Shown here one piece after another: positions 50,848-59,626 of a DNA stretch of 64,000 nt. The DNA comes from Streptosporangium sp. NBC_01495 (GTDB lineage: Bacteria; Actinomycetota; Actinomycetes; Streptosporangiales; Streptosporangiaceae). The notes below the pieces were generated by a model that saw only the letters and a program-made list of their open reading frames with translations, did not search any database and was not told where the DNA came from. Numbering within the stretch: position 1 is the first letter of the stretch; every line of letters starts with the position of its first letter. The DNA lies in contig NZ_CP109430.1 in NCBI RefSeq assembly GCF_036250735.1, positions 7,688,001 through 7,752,000 on the forward strand, in the 5' to 3' direction. The position numbers and the translations under genes are program-made.

Positions 50848-51525
50848 TCAGTCGCTGAAGCCGTCTGCCGCGTTCAGCAGAACGTGGGTCGTACGGGTGA
50901 TGTGGGCCCGGAGCCTCTCCGCTCCCGTGTCGGCGTCACGGGCGAGAGCCGCCTCCGTCAACCGGCGGTGCTCGCCGGCGATGTCCCGCTCCCGGTCCTT
51001 GCCGATCGGGCGTGACCAGCGGCGGTAGAGTTCCGCGCCGTCACGGAGGGACATGGCGAGATCACGCAACCGGCGGCTGCCGCAGGCGTCGAACAGGGTC
51101 ACGTGGAAGTGCGAGTGCGCCTTCGCCCACTCCTCGCTGAAGAGCTCGGGATCACCGTCCACCGTCATGGGCGTGTTCTCCAGCGTGTGGTGCGCCGCGA
51201 TGACACGGCTCTCCCAGGCCAGGTCACCGCGCTCGATGGAGTAGCGGAAGGCCATGCATTCGATGTCGCACCGCACGGCGGTGAGGTCCTCAAGGTCTTC
51301 CGGTGAGAGAGGGATCACCCGGAATCCCTGTCTCGGCGCCTCCACCACGAGCTTCTCCGCGCTGAGCTTCGCCAGCACCTCACGGAGAACGCTGATGCTG
51401 GTTCCATAGCGCTCCGAGAGCGCGGCGAACTTGAGCCGATCCCCCGGGCGCAGCCGCCCGGCGAGGATGTCGGCTCGCATCCGGTCATACGCGACTCCGT
51501 TGAGCGTGTTGGCCCCTTGCTTCAT
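50848..51525 (-). CDS. GntR-family regulator, FadR/FCD subfamily
   Basis: This 225-residue protein has a winged helix at residues 10-75 (LKFAALSERYGTSISVLREVLAKLSAEKLVVEAPRQGFRV) and an all-helical FCD ligand domain with the metal-binding Asp and His residues (about 85-220, including HSHFHVTLFDACGS and GEHRRLTEAAL). Such regulators respond to carboxylic-acid intermediates. It is divergent from the catabolic/import cluster that begins at 51700, and a 24-bp dyad lies in the gap, so it is the likely repressor of the cluster and of itself. Confidence 0.92.
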   Translation of the reverse strand: MKQGANTLNGVAYDRMRADILAGRLRPGDRLKFAALSERYGTSISVLREVLAKLSAEKLVVEAPRQGFRVIPLSPEDLEDLTAVRCDIECMAFRYSIERGDLAWESRVIAAHHTLENTPMTVDGDPELFSEEWAKAHSHFHVTLFDACGSRRLRDLAMSLRDGAELYRRWSRPIGKDRERDIAGEHRRLTEAALARDADTGAERLRAHITRTTHVLLNAADGFSD

Positions 51526-51547
51526 GCCTTATGGCTATCAGATCGCC

Positions 51548-51571
51548 GAATCAAAAGCAAATTTTCGATTC
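51548..51571. promoter_or_regulatory. Candidate GntR operator
   Basis: The arms GAATCAAAAG (51548-51557) and TTTTCGATTC (51562-51571) pair at 8 of 10 positions around CAAA. It is the most AT-rich point of the divergent gap and lies 23 bases upstream of the GntR start, well placed to control both directions. Confidence 0.5.
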
Positions 51572-51699
51572 TTTATTGACTTGTCGAACTTAGAGCTGCG
51601 ACGGTGTTACAGCAAAGTTAACGCACCACCTGAAGCCCCGACCGGCTGCAGGTCACGCGGTGGCAGCCATGCGCAGGCAGGCAGAAAGAACAGTGCCGC

Positions 51700-51999
51700 A
51701 TGATCACCCACCTAGCCGTTTTCCGATGGAAGAACGACGTGGACCCGGCCCAGATCGCCGGCCTCCGCGAGGCGCTCGCCGAGCTGCCCGACCTCATCCC
51801 CGCACTGGTGACCTACCGGTTCGGCGAGGATCTGGGGCTGCGCGAGGGCAACGGCGACTTCGGCGTCATGGCCGTCGTCGCGGACGAGGCGGATGTCTCG
51901 GGGTATCTCGATCACCCCGCGCATCTCAGGGTCGTCGAGAAGTTCACCAGGGTGATGGCCGCACAGCGGATCACCGTCCAGTTCTCCGTAAAGGACTGA
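51700..51999 (+). CDS. Dabb (stress-responsive A/B-barrel) protein
   Basis: This 99-residue ferredoxin-like dimeric barrel protein reads LAVFRWKNDVDPAQIAGLREALAELPDLIPALVTYRFGEDLGL and ends FTRVMAAQRITVQF, a pattern typical of Dabb proteins. Members include small lyases/cyclases such as olivetolic acid cyclase and many of unknown function. As the first gene of the cluster it might act on a reactive keto intermediate. The start is ATG at 51700. Confidence 0.87.
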   Translation: MITHLAVFRWKNDVDPAQIAGLREALAELPDLIPALVTYRFGEDLGLREGNGDFGVMAVVADEADVSGYLDHPAHLRVVEKFTRVMAAQRITVQFSVKD

Positions 52000-52054
52000 C
52001 GCGCCGGCGTCCCCGCCGCGTTTCCACCAACCTCATGAGGAAGGCATTCCTGTC

Positions 52055-52993
52055 ATGCGGATCATCAGCCATACCGAGAACGGCCGGACACAAGGCGGTG
52101 TCGCGCTCGGTGAGCATGTCGTCGAGCTCGGCGCGGCGGTCGCGCACGCCGGTTTCGCGATCCCCGACGGCGAGCCGCTGTCCGTCCGGGTCTTCCTCGG
52201 CCGTGACTACGACCGAGACGCGGTGCTGGCGGCGGCGGCCCAGCTCGTCGAGCGGGGCCGTGCCCGCCCGCTGAGCGAGCTGCGTCTCGCGCCGCCCGTA
52301 CCCGACCCCGACAAGATCCTCTGCATCGGGCTCAACTACCGCGACCACGCGAAGGAGGCGGGACTCGCCCTGCCGAGCGAGCCGATGGTCTTCGCCAAGT
52401 TCAGGAACTGCCTGATCGGGGCCGAGGACGAGATCGTGCTGCACGACGAGAGCGAGCGGGTCGACTACGAGGCCGAGCTCGCCGTAGTGATCGGGCGCAG
52501 GGGCAGGGCGATCACCGAGGAGCGTGCCCTCGACCACATCGCCGGCGTCACGGTTTTCAACGACGTCACCGCCAGGAACCTGCAGCTCGCCACCAGCCAG
52601 TGGACGCTGGGCAAGTCCGTCGACACGTTCGGCCCCTGCGGTCCGTATCTGGTCACCCTCGACGAGATCCCGGACCTGTCCGACCTGCGGCTGCGCACCC
52701 TGGTCAACGGCAGGACCGTGCAGGACGGCTCGACCTCGCAGATGGTGTTCACCGTCCCCCAGCTCGTCGCCTATGTCAGCCAGGCGATGACGCTCGAACC
52801 CGGCGACATCATCGCCACCGGAACTCCCGCGGGCGTCGGATTCAAGCGGACGCCCCCGATCCTGCTGCGTCACGGCGATCTGGTGGAGGTCGAGATCGAC
52901 TCGATCGGACGGCTGTCCAACCGCGTCGTCAGCGCCGTCCGGGCCGGATCGGATCCCTCCCGTGAATCCGCCGTAGGGGCGGGTTCACGCTGA
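52055..52993 (+). CDS. Fumarylacetoacetate hydrolase-family enzyme
   Basis: This 312-residue FAH-superfamily protein has an N-terminal cap (1-75) and a catalytic core with KILCIGLNYRDHAKEAG and metal ligands in DYEAELAVVIG (Glu-x-Glu) and FNDVTARNLQ (Asp), plus TGTPAGVGF. Such enzymes hydrolyse acylpyruvates or decarboxylate/hydrate oxo-acids from meta-cleavage of aromatics. With the extradiol-type dioxygenase two genes downstream, it would act after ring opening. ATG at 52055 follows GAGGAAGG. Confidence 0.92.
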   Translation: MRIISHTENGRTQGGVALGEHVVELGAAVAHAGFAIPDGEPLSVRVFLGRDYDRDAVLAAAAQLVERGRARPLSELRLAPPVPDPDKILCIGLNYRDHAKEAGLALPSEPMVFAKFRNCLIGAEDEIVLHDESERVDYEAELAVVIGRRGRAITEERALDHIAGVTVFNDVTARNLQLATSQWTLGKSVDTFGPCGPYLVTLDEIPDLSDLRLRTLVNGRTVQDGSTSQMVFTVPQLVAYVSQAMTLEPGDIIATGTPAGVGFKRTPPILLRHGDLVEVEIDSIGRLSNRVVSAVRAGSDPSRESAVGAGSR

Positions 52994-53030
52994 GCGGGCA
53001 GGTTCGTGCCGAGCGGCCGAGAAGCGGGGA

Positions 53031-53060
53031 ACCCGGTGAAACCCGGTGAAACCCGGTGGA
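53031..53060. repeat. Three tandem 10-bp repeats
   Basis: ACCCGGTGAA occurs at 53031-53040 and 53041-53050, and ACCCGGTGGA at 53051-53060, in the 226-base gap between the FAH and SDR genes. That gap otherwise shows no gene; near its end lies an AT-rich AAAACGTTAAT that may be a secondary promoter. Confidence 0.8.
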
Positions 53061-53219
53061 CCTCGGTGTCACGGCCGTACGGCGCACCTGCTCATCCCTG
53101 TCGAACCCGCTGAACCCGAGGCCGGCCACGCGCCGGTCTCCAAGACCCGGCCGGACCACTGAGGGCCCCGGCCGAGGGCGAAAACGTTAATCCGCACCAC
53201 CATTTAGGACCGGTATGTG

Positions 53220-54008
53220 ATGGACCTTCAACTTCGCGGCAAGACCGCGTTCGTGACCGGCGGCGCACAGGGCATCGGCCTCGCGATCGCCGATCGGCTC
53301 CACGGCGAGGGCGTGCGCCTGGCCGTCGCGGACATCGACCATGAGCAGCTGCTCAAGCATGAGGACCGGTGGACCGTCGACGGCCGCCCTCCGGCACTGA
53401 TCGAGGCCGACCTGTCGAGCGCCGAGGGTGTCGCCCGTGCGATCGACGCCACACTGGGGGCGTTCTCCGGGCCGCCGGACATCGTGGTCAACAACGTCGG
53501 GGTGGCGCTGTCCCGGGCCTTCGCCGACATCGACGACGCGGGATGGCAGCGCACGTTCGACCTCAACTTCATGAGTTACGTGCGGGTCACCCGGGCACTG
53601 ATGCCCAGGATGAAGTCGGGGGCGGTCGTCAACATCGCCTCGGACCTGGCCAAGCAGCCCGAGGTCGTGCCGGCGGACTACGGGGCGATGAAGGCGGCGG
53701 TGCTCCACCTGACCAAGGTGCTCGCCCTGGAGTTCGCGCCCGCCGTGCGGACGAACGCGGTGCTGCCGGGGCCGGTGTGGACCGGCCTGTGGTCCAGGCC
53801 CGGTGGACTGGTGGACATGCTGGCGGCGGACTACGGCACCGACCGGGACACCGCGCTGGCCCGCTATCTCGCCGACCGGCAGCTCACGTTCGGCATCGCC
53901 GACCCCGACGACGTGGCGAGCATGGTCGCCTATCTCGTCTCACCGCTGGCCCGACGGGTCAACGGCTCGGCCTTCGACATCGGCGGAACCGTACGTTCCC
54001 TGATCTGA
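53220..54008 (+). CDS. Short-chain dehydrogenase/reductase
   Basis: This 262-residue classical SDR has cofactor loop TGGAQGIG (about residues 13-20), NNVG (about 88-91), a catalytic Ser in VVNIASDLA and Tyr/Lys in ADYGAMKAAV (Y-x-x-x-K). ATG at 53220 is preferred over the GTG three bases upstream; AGGAC precedes it. In the cluster it may oxidise a diol or alcohol to the ring-cleavage substrate, like a cis-dihydrodiol dehydrogenase (inference). Confidence 0.92.
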   Translation: MDLQLRGKTAFVTGGAQGIGLAIADRLHGEGVRLAVADIDHEQLLKHEDRWTVDGRPPALIEADLSSAEGVARAIDATLGAFSGPPDIVVNNVGVALSRAFADIDDAGWQRTFDLNFMSYVRVTRALMPRMKSGAVVNIASDLAKQPEVVPADYGAMKAAVLHLTKVLALEFAPAVRTNAVLPGPVWTGLWSRPGGLVDMLAADYGTDRDTALARYLADRQLTFGIADPDDVASMVAYLVSPLARRVNGSAFDIGGTVRSLI

Positions 54009-54020
54009 GAGGCGGTCGTC

Positions 54021-54944
54021 ATGGCCTTGCACGCCTTGCAATCCCTGACCATCGGCGTCCCCGACCCTGTCCGTACCGCGGCCTTCTACGCCGAGTTCGG
54101 CCTCGGCTCGGGCACCGGACACGTCTTCGCCACCGCCGACGCCGGTGAGCAGCTCAGGATCCAACATTCGCCGTACCGGCGGCTGCTGGAGATGGTGATC
54201 GCCGCCGACGATCCCGATGACCTGGAGCGCGTCCGGCGATCGCTGGACGCGCGGGGGGTGGTGGCACGTCTTCTCGGCTCGTCCTTGTACTGCGTCGAAC
54301 CCGTCACGGGGACACGGGTCGAGGTGCGGGTCCTGCCCCGGCTCGTTCAGCGGAGGATTTCGCCGACCGCCTACAACGGTCCCGGCCGGGTGGAACGTGT
54401 GAACGAGCGCGCCGCCGTGGTGAACCGCGCCGGACCGGTGGTCCCCCGCAGGCTCGGCCACTGCGTGATCGGCACCCCGGAGCCCGAGGCCCTCCGGCGC
54501 TTCTTCGTCGAAGGCCTCGGGTTCAAGGTCAGCGACGAGGTCAAGGACGCCGCGGTGTTCCTGCGCTGCTCCGTCGACCACCACAACCTGCTCATCCATC
54601 AGGCGCCGGTGAACTTCCTGCATCACACCTCATGGCAGGTCGACGACGCCGACGAGGTCGGACGTGGCGCGATGCGGATGCTGGAGGCCGATCCCAGCCG
54701 TCACATCTGGGGGTTCGGCAGGCACTGCATCGGTGCGAACTTCTTCTGGTACCTGCGCGATCCGGCGGGCAACTTCGCCGAGTACTACAGCGACATGGAC
54801 ACCATCGTCGACGACGCGCTGTGGTCTCCCCAGGTCTGGGAGGGACACAAGGGGCTCTATCTGTGGGGACCGCCGCCACCGCCCTCTTTCCTCCACCCGG
54901 AGGATCTGGCCGGCCTGATGGTCGGCGCGCACGGTTCCACGTGA
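54021..54944 (+). CDS. Two-domain VOC protein, extradiol-dioxygenase type
   Basis: This 307-residue type I extradiol ring-cleavage dioxygenase has two vicinal-oxygen-chelate domains. The second holds a complete iron triad: His147 (LGHCVIG), His202 (FLHHTSWQVDD) and Glu254 (GNFAEYYSDMD), followed by the C-terminal WEGHKGLYLWGPPPPPSF. The usual second-shell His/Tyr candidates are also present (HIWGFGRHCIG). It is thus likely an active dioxygenase opening a catechol ring. It follows the SDR by 12 bases. Confidence 0.88.
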   Translation: MALHALQSLTIGVPDPVRTAAFYAEFGLGSGTGHVFATADAGEQLRIQHSPYRRLLEMVIAADDPDDLERVRRSLDARGVVARLLGSSLYCVEPVTGTRVEVRVLPRLVQRRISPTAYNGPGRVERVNERAAVVNRAGPVVPRRLGHCVIGTPEPEALRRFFVEGLGFKVSDEVKDAAVFLRCSVDHHNLLIHQAPVNFLHHTSWQVDDADEVGRGAMRMLEADPSRHIWGFGRHCIGANFFWYLRDPAGNFAEYYSDMDTIVDDALWSPQVWEGHKGLYLWGPPPPPSFLHPEDLAGLMVGAHGST

Positions 54945-54996
54945 CATTCCCGCGTCGGCCCGTGTCACCAAGGAACACCTTCGAAAGGAGAAAGAG

Positions 54997-55443
54997 ATGT
55001 CCAGCGTCATCGTAGGCGACACCCGGTCACCCGGTCGTGTGCTCGGCGTGCACGGCGGAGCCGGGGGCATGCACTGGTTGCGGATCGCCACCGGTTCCCA
55101 CCTCTACGGGGAGTGGGACGGCTTCGAGTGGGTGGGATTCGAGCCAGGGGCCAGCGCGGGACGCCACGTTCACAGCCACACGGAGGAGATCTGGTTCTTC
55201 CTCCGCGGTACGGGCGTGGTGGAACTCGACGGCGTCAAGCACGACGTCGGCCCCGGCTCGCTCGTGCTGACCCCGCACCACAGCAGCCACTCGGTGCGCA
55301 ACACCGGCGAGGAGCGGTTGGAGTTCGTGGTCATCGAGGTCTTCCCGCCCGCGATCAGCGGTGCCCTGCCGCCGCGACGACCGACCGAGGAACCGGACCA
55401 GATCCTGCTCGGTGAGGACACGACCAGGAAGGCAGGTGTGTGA
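54997..55443 (+). CDS. Cupin with intact metal site
   Basis: This 148-residue single-domain cupin has motif 1 GRHVHSHTEEIWFFLRGTG (two His and Glu) and motif 2 PHHSSHSVRNTG (His), so it can bind a metal. It might be a small isomerase or dioxygenase or a sugar-binding cupin. Its stop overlaps the start of the next cupin by one base (TGATG). RBS AAAGGAGAAAG precedes the ATG at 54997. Confidence 0.87.
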   Translation: MSSVIVGDTRSPGRVLGVHGGAGGMHWLRIATGSHLYGEWDGFEWVGFEPGASAGRHVHSHTEEIWFFLRGTGVVELDGVKHDVGPGSLVLTPHHSSHSVRNTGEERLEFVVIEVFPPAISGALPPRRPTEEPDQILLGEDTTRKAGV

Positions 55444-55751
55444 TGGCTGGTTTCGTCACGGTGCTCCAGACAGGGGACACGCTCTCGGCCGCCGGCCACT
55501 TCGCCGGTCCCTGGAGGGACTTCCGACGCGTTCGGATCGAGCCGGGCGCGTCCGAGACCGTGGTCGGCGACACGGTTGAGGCCGCGATCTTCGTGATGTC
55601 CGGCGCCGTCTCGGTACGCGTCGGCGACACCGACACACCGGTCGAGGAAGGCGGCGCGCTGGCCGTCGGGCTGGGCAGCCGGGTGGACCTGGTGGCCCGT
55701 GAGAACGGCGCGGAACTGTTCATCACCACACTCAACGTCGACCTCGGATAA
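55443..55751 (+). CDS. Cupin lacking metal ligands
   Basis: This 102-residue cupin-fold protein (RIEPGASETVVGDTVEAAIFVMSGAVSVRVGDTD...GGALAVGLGSRVDLVARE) has none of the metal-binding His residues. It may be a non-catalytic partner of the preceding cupin, with which it is translationally coupled by a one-base overlap, forming a heterodimer (inference). Confidence 0.8.
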   Translation: MAGFVTVLQTGDTLSAAGHFAGPWRDFRRVRIEPGASETVVGDTVEAAIFVMSGAVSVRVGDTDTPVEEGGALAVGLGSRVDLVARENGAELFITTLNVDLG

Positions 55752-55896
55752 CGGACCGGGCCCGGTTGACGAGACGAGCCGCCGTTTACGGGGAGCGGCG
55801 GTCGCGGAGGGTCCACCGTCGAGCGCGGCGGCTGGTCCGCCGCGCCACCGGCTCCCTCCGCCAAATACCCATCACCGTCCTCGCTTGGAGTAGGAC

Positions 55897-56970
55897 ATGC
55901 GCAACACCCCCCAATTTCCCACATCCCGTACGCCTCATATCGCCGCCGCGTTGCTCCTCGCCGGAGCACTGACGGGATGCGGCCTCACCTCCTCCGCCTC
56001 CACCGGCAAGGGCGCCGCCCAGGCGGGTGACGCCGTCGGCCCGATCGGCTACAGCGCGCTGTTCCTGCAGGATCCCGCCCAGTCCGCCATGGTGCGGATC
56101 TTTCAGGACGAGGCGAAACAGCGCGGGTTGAAAGCGCTCTCTCCCACCTCGGCCAACGGCGACGCGGCCAAGCAGGACTCCGACCTGCGCAACCTGGTCA
56201 ACGCGGGCGCCAAGAGCCTGTTCGTGATCCCGGCCGACCCCAAGGCCGTCGTGCCGTCCATCAAATACGCGATGGACCGAGGGGTCCGCGTGGTGACGCT
56301 CATGCAGGGCCCGTCCGGGGGGAGGACGACCATCAGCATGCAGGTCGACAACAAGCAGATCGGCGAGCAGGCGTGCCGCTTCCTCGCCGAGAAGGTCGGC
56401 GAGCGTGGCACGGTCCTTCAGCTCGAGGGCGACATGCGCTCGACGACCGCGCAGGAGCGTGAAGCCGGCTTCGACGCCTGCATGAAACGGGATCACCCCG
56501 GCATCACCGTGATCACGAAATCCGGAGGTCAGTGGGACCCGGTGAAGGCCGCGCAGTCGGCGGCCGGGGCGATGAGCACCGATCCGGAGATCCGCGGAAT
56601 CTTCATGCACACCGACGGCTACGTCCCAAGCATCCACCCGGTGCTCCAGCGCGCCGGGGCGGCGAAAGGCCGGGCCGACGCCGATCACGTATGGACGGTG
56701 AGCGTGGACGGCACACCGGCGGCGATCGACGCGATCCGCGCCGATCGGCTCGACGCCAGCATCAGCCAGCCCATCACCGCCTTCGTCTCCCGAGGCCTCG
56801 AACACCTCCAGGCACTGGCCGGCGGCGAGGAGATCCCGTCCGGTCCGACGGACTACGGGAGCACGGTCGCGCCCACCGGCGACGGGTACCCCGCCGACAC
56901 CTATCTGCCCCTGCTCGTGGACAGTCGCAACGTCGACGACCCCGCGCTGTGGGCCAACCGGAGAAGCTGA
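55897..56970 (+). CDS. Ribose-type substrate-binding lipoprotein
   Basis: This 357-residue solute-binding protein of the RbsB/periplasmic-binding-protein-4 class has lipobox LTGC (Cys28) after a hydrophobic helix, then two Rossmann-like lobes (LFVIPADPKAVVPSIKYAMDRGVRVVTL, MQVDNKQIGEQACRFLAEKVGERGTVLQLEGD). It is first of a complete importer. Ribose-type importers also carry aromatic glycosides, autoinducers and polyols, so the ligand could be a glycosylated aromatic (inference). Confidence 0.92.
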   Translation: MRNTPQFPTSRTPHIAAALLLAGALTGCGLTSSASTGKGAAQAGDAVGPIGYSALFLQDPAQSAMVRIFQDEAKQRGLKALSPTSANGDAAKQDSDLRNLVNAGAKSLFVIPADPKAVVPSIKYAMDRGVRVVTLMQGPSGGRTTISMQVDNKQIGEQACRFLAEKVGERGTVLQLEGDMRSTTAQEREAGFDACMKRDHPGITVITKSGGQWDPVKAAQSAAGAMSTDPEIRGIFMHTDGYVPSIHPVLQRAGAAKGRADADHVWTVSVDGTPAAIDAIRADRLDASISQPITAFVSRGLEHLQALAGGEEIPSGPTDYGSTVAPTGDGYPADTYLPLLVDSRNVDDPALWANRRS

Positions 56971-56975
56971 CCGCG

Positions 56976-58502
56976 ATGACAGCCGAAACGCGACGGCAGC
57001 CACCCGGCGGCACGCGGGGTCACCAGGTCGCCGAGTTGAGAACCATCACCAAGCGGTTCGGCGCGACGCTCGCCCTCGACGGAGTCGACCTCACCGTCCA
57101 CGCGGGACGGACTCACGGGCTCATCGGGAGAAACGGGGCGGGCAAGTCCACCGTGGTGGGAGTGCTCACCGGCCTGCACCACCCGGACAGCGGTGTGCTG
57201 ACCTTCGGCGGCCGGCCCGCGCCGTTCGACGCGCCCCGGCGGTGGCGCAGGCACGTCGCCTGCGTCTACCAGCACCCGATGCTGATCCCGAACCTGTCGG
57301 TGGCCGAGAACCTGCTGCTCGACAGGCTTCCCCGGAATCGACTGGGAATCGACTGGCGGCGCACCCGGCTCCAGGCCGCGCAGATCCTTGAGGAGTGGGA
57401 CCTGCGCGTCGCGCCGACCGCGCGCGCCGGGGACCTCGACGTCGAGCAGGCCCAGCTCCTGGAGATCGCCAAGGCGCTGTCCCACGGCAGCGACCTGATC
57501 GTGCTCGACGAACCCACGGCCAGGCTCGACTCCGGAGCCGCGGCCCGGCTGTTCGCCACCGTCCGGCGGCTGCAGGGCGCCGGTGCCACGTTCTTGTTGA
57601 TCTCGCATTACCTGCACGAGGTCTTCGACGTGTGCGACGAGGTGACCGTGCTCCGCGACGGCCGCCGCGTCGGTACACACTCCACCGCCGAGGTCACCGC
57701 GTCCGACCTCGTCGAGCAGATGGTCGGCGATGTCCCGCCACCACCGGCGACGGCGTCCGCGATGGTTTCCGGGCGGCCGCGTCTGACGGTCTCGGGGTTC
57801 TCCGGGGCACGGTTCCACGATCTCGACCTGACCGCGTCCGCCGGGGAGATCGTGGGGCTCGCCGGGCTGGTCGGCTCGGGCCGCTCGCAGGTCGGCGAGG
57901 CCCTGGGCGGGCTGGGTGAGGCCTCGGGGCGGGTGCTCCTCGACGGCGAACAGGTGCCCCTCGGGCGGGTCGACGCGGCGCTCGCCACCGGGATCGCGCT
58001 GATCCCGCGCGACCGGCACCAGGCGGGCATGGTCGCGGGGATGCGGGTGGACGACAACCTCACCCTCGCCGACGAGTGCCTGTCCACAGGCAGGCTCGGC
58101 GTGGTCAGCGCACGTCGCCGACGGCACCTCGCCGACTCGCTCATCGCCGAACTCGACGTCCGGCCCGCGCGCCGCGACGTGCCCGTCGGCGCACTCAGCG
58201 GCGGCAACCAGCAGAAGGTCGTCTTCGGGCGCGCGCTGGCGACGCGTCCGCGGGTGCTGATCGCGGTCGAGCCGACCGCCGGTGTCGACATCGCCAGCAA
58301 GACCACCCTGCTCAACGTGCTCAACCAGGCCTCGGCCGAGGGCACCACCGTGATCGTCTGCTCCGACGACCTTGACGACCTGCGCATCTGCCACCGCGTA
58401 CTGGTCATGCGCGCCGGGCGTCTCGCGACAGAACTGAACGCGGGCTGGAGCGACCGGCAGCTCGTCGGCGCGATCGAAGGGACCAACGATGTCGAAGACT
58501 GA
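56976..58502 (+). CDS. Ribose-type ABC transporter ATPase (two nucleotide-binding domains)
   Basis: This 508-residue RbsA-like protein has a first domain with Walker A GRNGAGKST and DEPTARLDSGAAARL, and a second domain with a degenerate P-loop GLVGSGRSQ and signature LSGGNQQK. The first domain lacks a classical LSGGQ (VEQAQLLEIAKAL), as usual in this family. ATG at 56976 is five bases after the binding-protein stop. Its end overlaps the permease start by 14 bases. Confidence 0.93.
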   Translation: MTAETRRQPPGGTRGHQVAELRTITKRFGATLALDGVDLTVHAGRTHGLIGRNGAGKSTVVGVLTGLHHPDSGVLTFGGRPAPFDAPRRWRRHVACVYQHPMLIPNLSVAENLLLDRLPRNRLGIDWRRTRLQAAQILEEWDLRVAPTARAGDLDVEQAQLLEIAKALSHGSDLIVLDEPTARLDSGAAARLFATVRRLQGAGATFLLISHYLHEVFDVCDEVTVLRDGRRVGTHSTAEVTASDLVEQMVGDVPPPPATASAMVSGRPRLTVSGFSGARFHDLDLTASAGEIVGLAGLVGSGRSQVGEALGGLGEASGRVLLDGEQVPLGRVDAALATGIALIPRDRHQAGMVAGMRVDDNLTLADECLSTGRLGVVSARRRRHLADSLIAELDVRPARRDVPVGALSGGNQQKVVFGRALATRPRVLIAVEPTAGVDIASKTTLLNVLNQASAEGTTVIVCSDDLDDLRICHRVLVMRAGRLATELNAGWSDRQLVGAIEGTNDVED

Positions 58503-59508
58503 GACGATGCCCGCGCCCGAGGGGCTGCGGCGCCGCCCGGGAGAGGGCCGTGGAAGGGCGCTCTCCGTTCAACTCGGCATGATTCCGGCGGTGGTGATCG
58601 CACTCGCCATCGGCTTCCTTGTCAATGACGCCTTCCTCACCCCCGGCAACCTGGTCAACGTGCTGCAGCAGAGCTCGGAGCTGGCGATCCTGGTGGTCGC
58701 GGAGACTCTCATCCTGCTGACCGGGAGATTCGACCTCTCCCTGGAATCGGTCGTCGCCTTCGCCCCGATGCTCGCCGTCTGGCTGGTCCTGCCCGCCGCG
58801 GTGGGCGGGGTGGGCGTGCTGCCCGCGACGGTCGGCCTGGTCGTCCTGTTCGCGGTAGGGGCGCTGACCGGGCTGTTCAACGGCCTCATGGTCACCCGGC
58901 TGCGGCTGAACGCCTTCATCGTGACCCTCGCCATGCTCATCCTGCTGCGCGGCGCGACCCTGGGCGTCGCGAACGGCCGTACCCTGGCCGACCTGCCCGC
59001 TCCGTTCACCTATCTCGGCAGCACGGCCTTCCTCGGCCTGCCTTTCACGGTATGGATCGCGGCCGCGTTGTTCGCGGGCGTTCACTGGTTCCTCCGCCAC
59101 CACCGGCACGGGCGGGCGCTGTACGCCGTCGGCGGTAACTCGACCGCCGCGCGGGCCGCGGGGATCCGCGTTCCATCGGCGATTCTCGCGGTCTATGTCG
59201 TCGGTGGTCTGCTGGCCGCCCTCGCGGGCCTGCTCCTGGCCGGACGGCTCGCCGCGGTGACGGCAGGTCAGGGCCAGAATATGATCTTCTCGGTGTTCGC
59301 GGCGGCGGTCATCGGCGGCATCGGCCTCAACGGGGGCAAGGGGTCGATTCTCGGCGCGCTCACCGGCGTGTTGCTGCTGGGGATCATCTCGAACATCCTG
59401 ACGCTGTCCCAGATCTCGACCTTCTGGATCGATGCCGCCAACGGCGCGATCATCCTCGGTGCGCTGCTCATCCAGCGGGCGACCGGGGAGACGGGCGAAG
59501 AACCCTGA
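58489..59508 (+). CDS. Ribose-type ABC transporter permease
   Basis: This 339-residue RbsC-family permease (BPD_transp_2) has about ten hydrophobic segments and the family motif AVGGNSTAARAAGI (about 215-228) preceding NGGKGSILGALTGVLLLG. It completes the importer encoded by the two genes before it. ATG at 58489 overlaps the ATPase gene. The cluster ends here; the convergent kinase gene ends 118 bases further on. Confidence 0.93.
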   Translation: MSKTETMPAPEGLRRRPGEGRGRALSVQLGMIPAVVIALAIGFLVNDAFLTPGNLVNVLQQSSELAILVVAETLILLTGRFDLSLESVVAFAPMLAVWLVLPAAVGGVGVLPATVGLVVLFAVGALTGLFNGLMVTRLRLNAFIVTLAMLILLRGATLGVANGRTLADLPAPFTYLGSTAFLGLPFTVWIAAALFAGVHWFLRHHRHGRALYAVGGNSTAARAAGIRVPSAILAVYVVGGLLAALAGLLLAGRLAAVTAGQGQNMIFSVFAAAVIGGIGLNGGKGSILGALTGVLLLGIISNILTLSQISTFWIDAANGAIILGALLIQRATGETGEEP

Positions 59509-59626
59509 CACCCGCGGGTTTCCACCGGCGCACGACCCGAATGCGAGGCATCCATGCGCCGGTGGCCGGGGAACCGGCTCGCCTGGACTCCGCGGAGGTG
59601 ACGGCCATCGCTCCCGGCCCGCCCCC

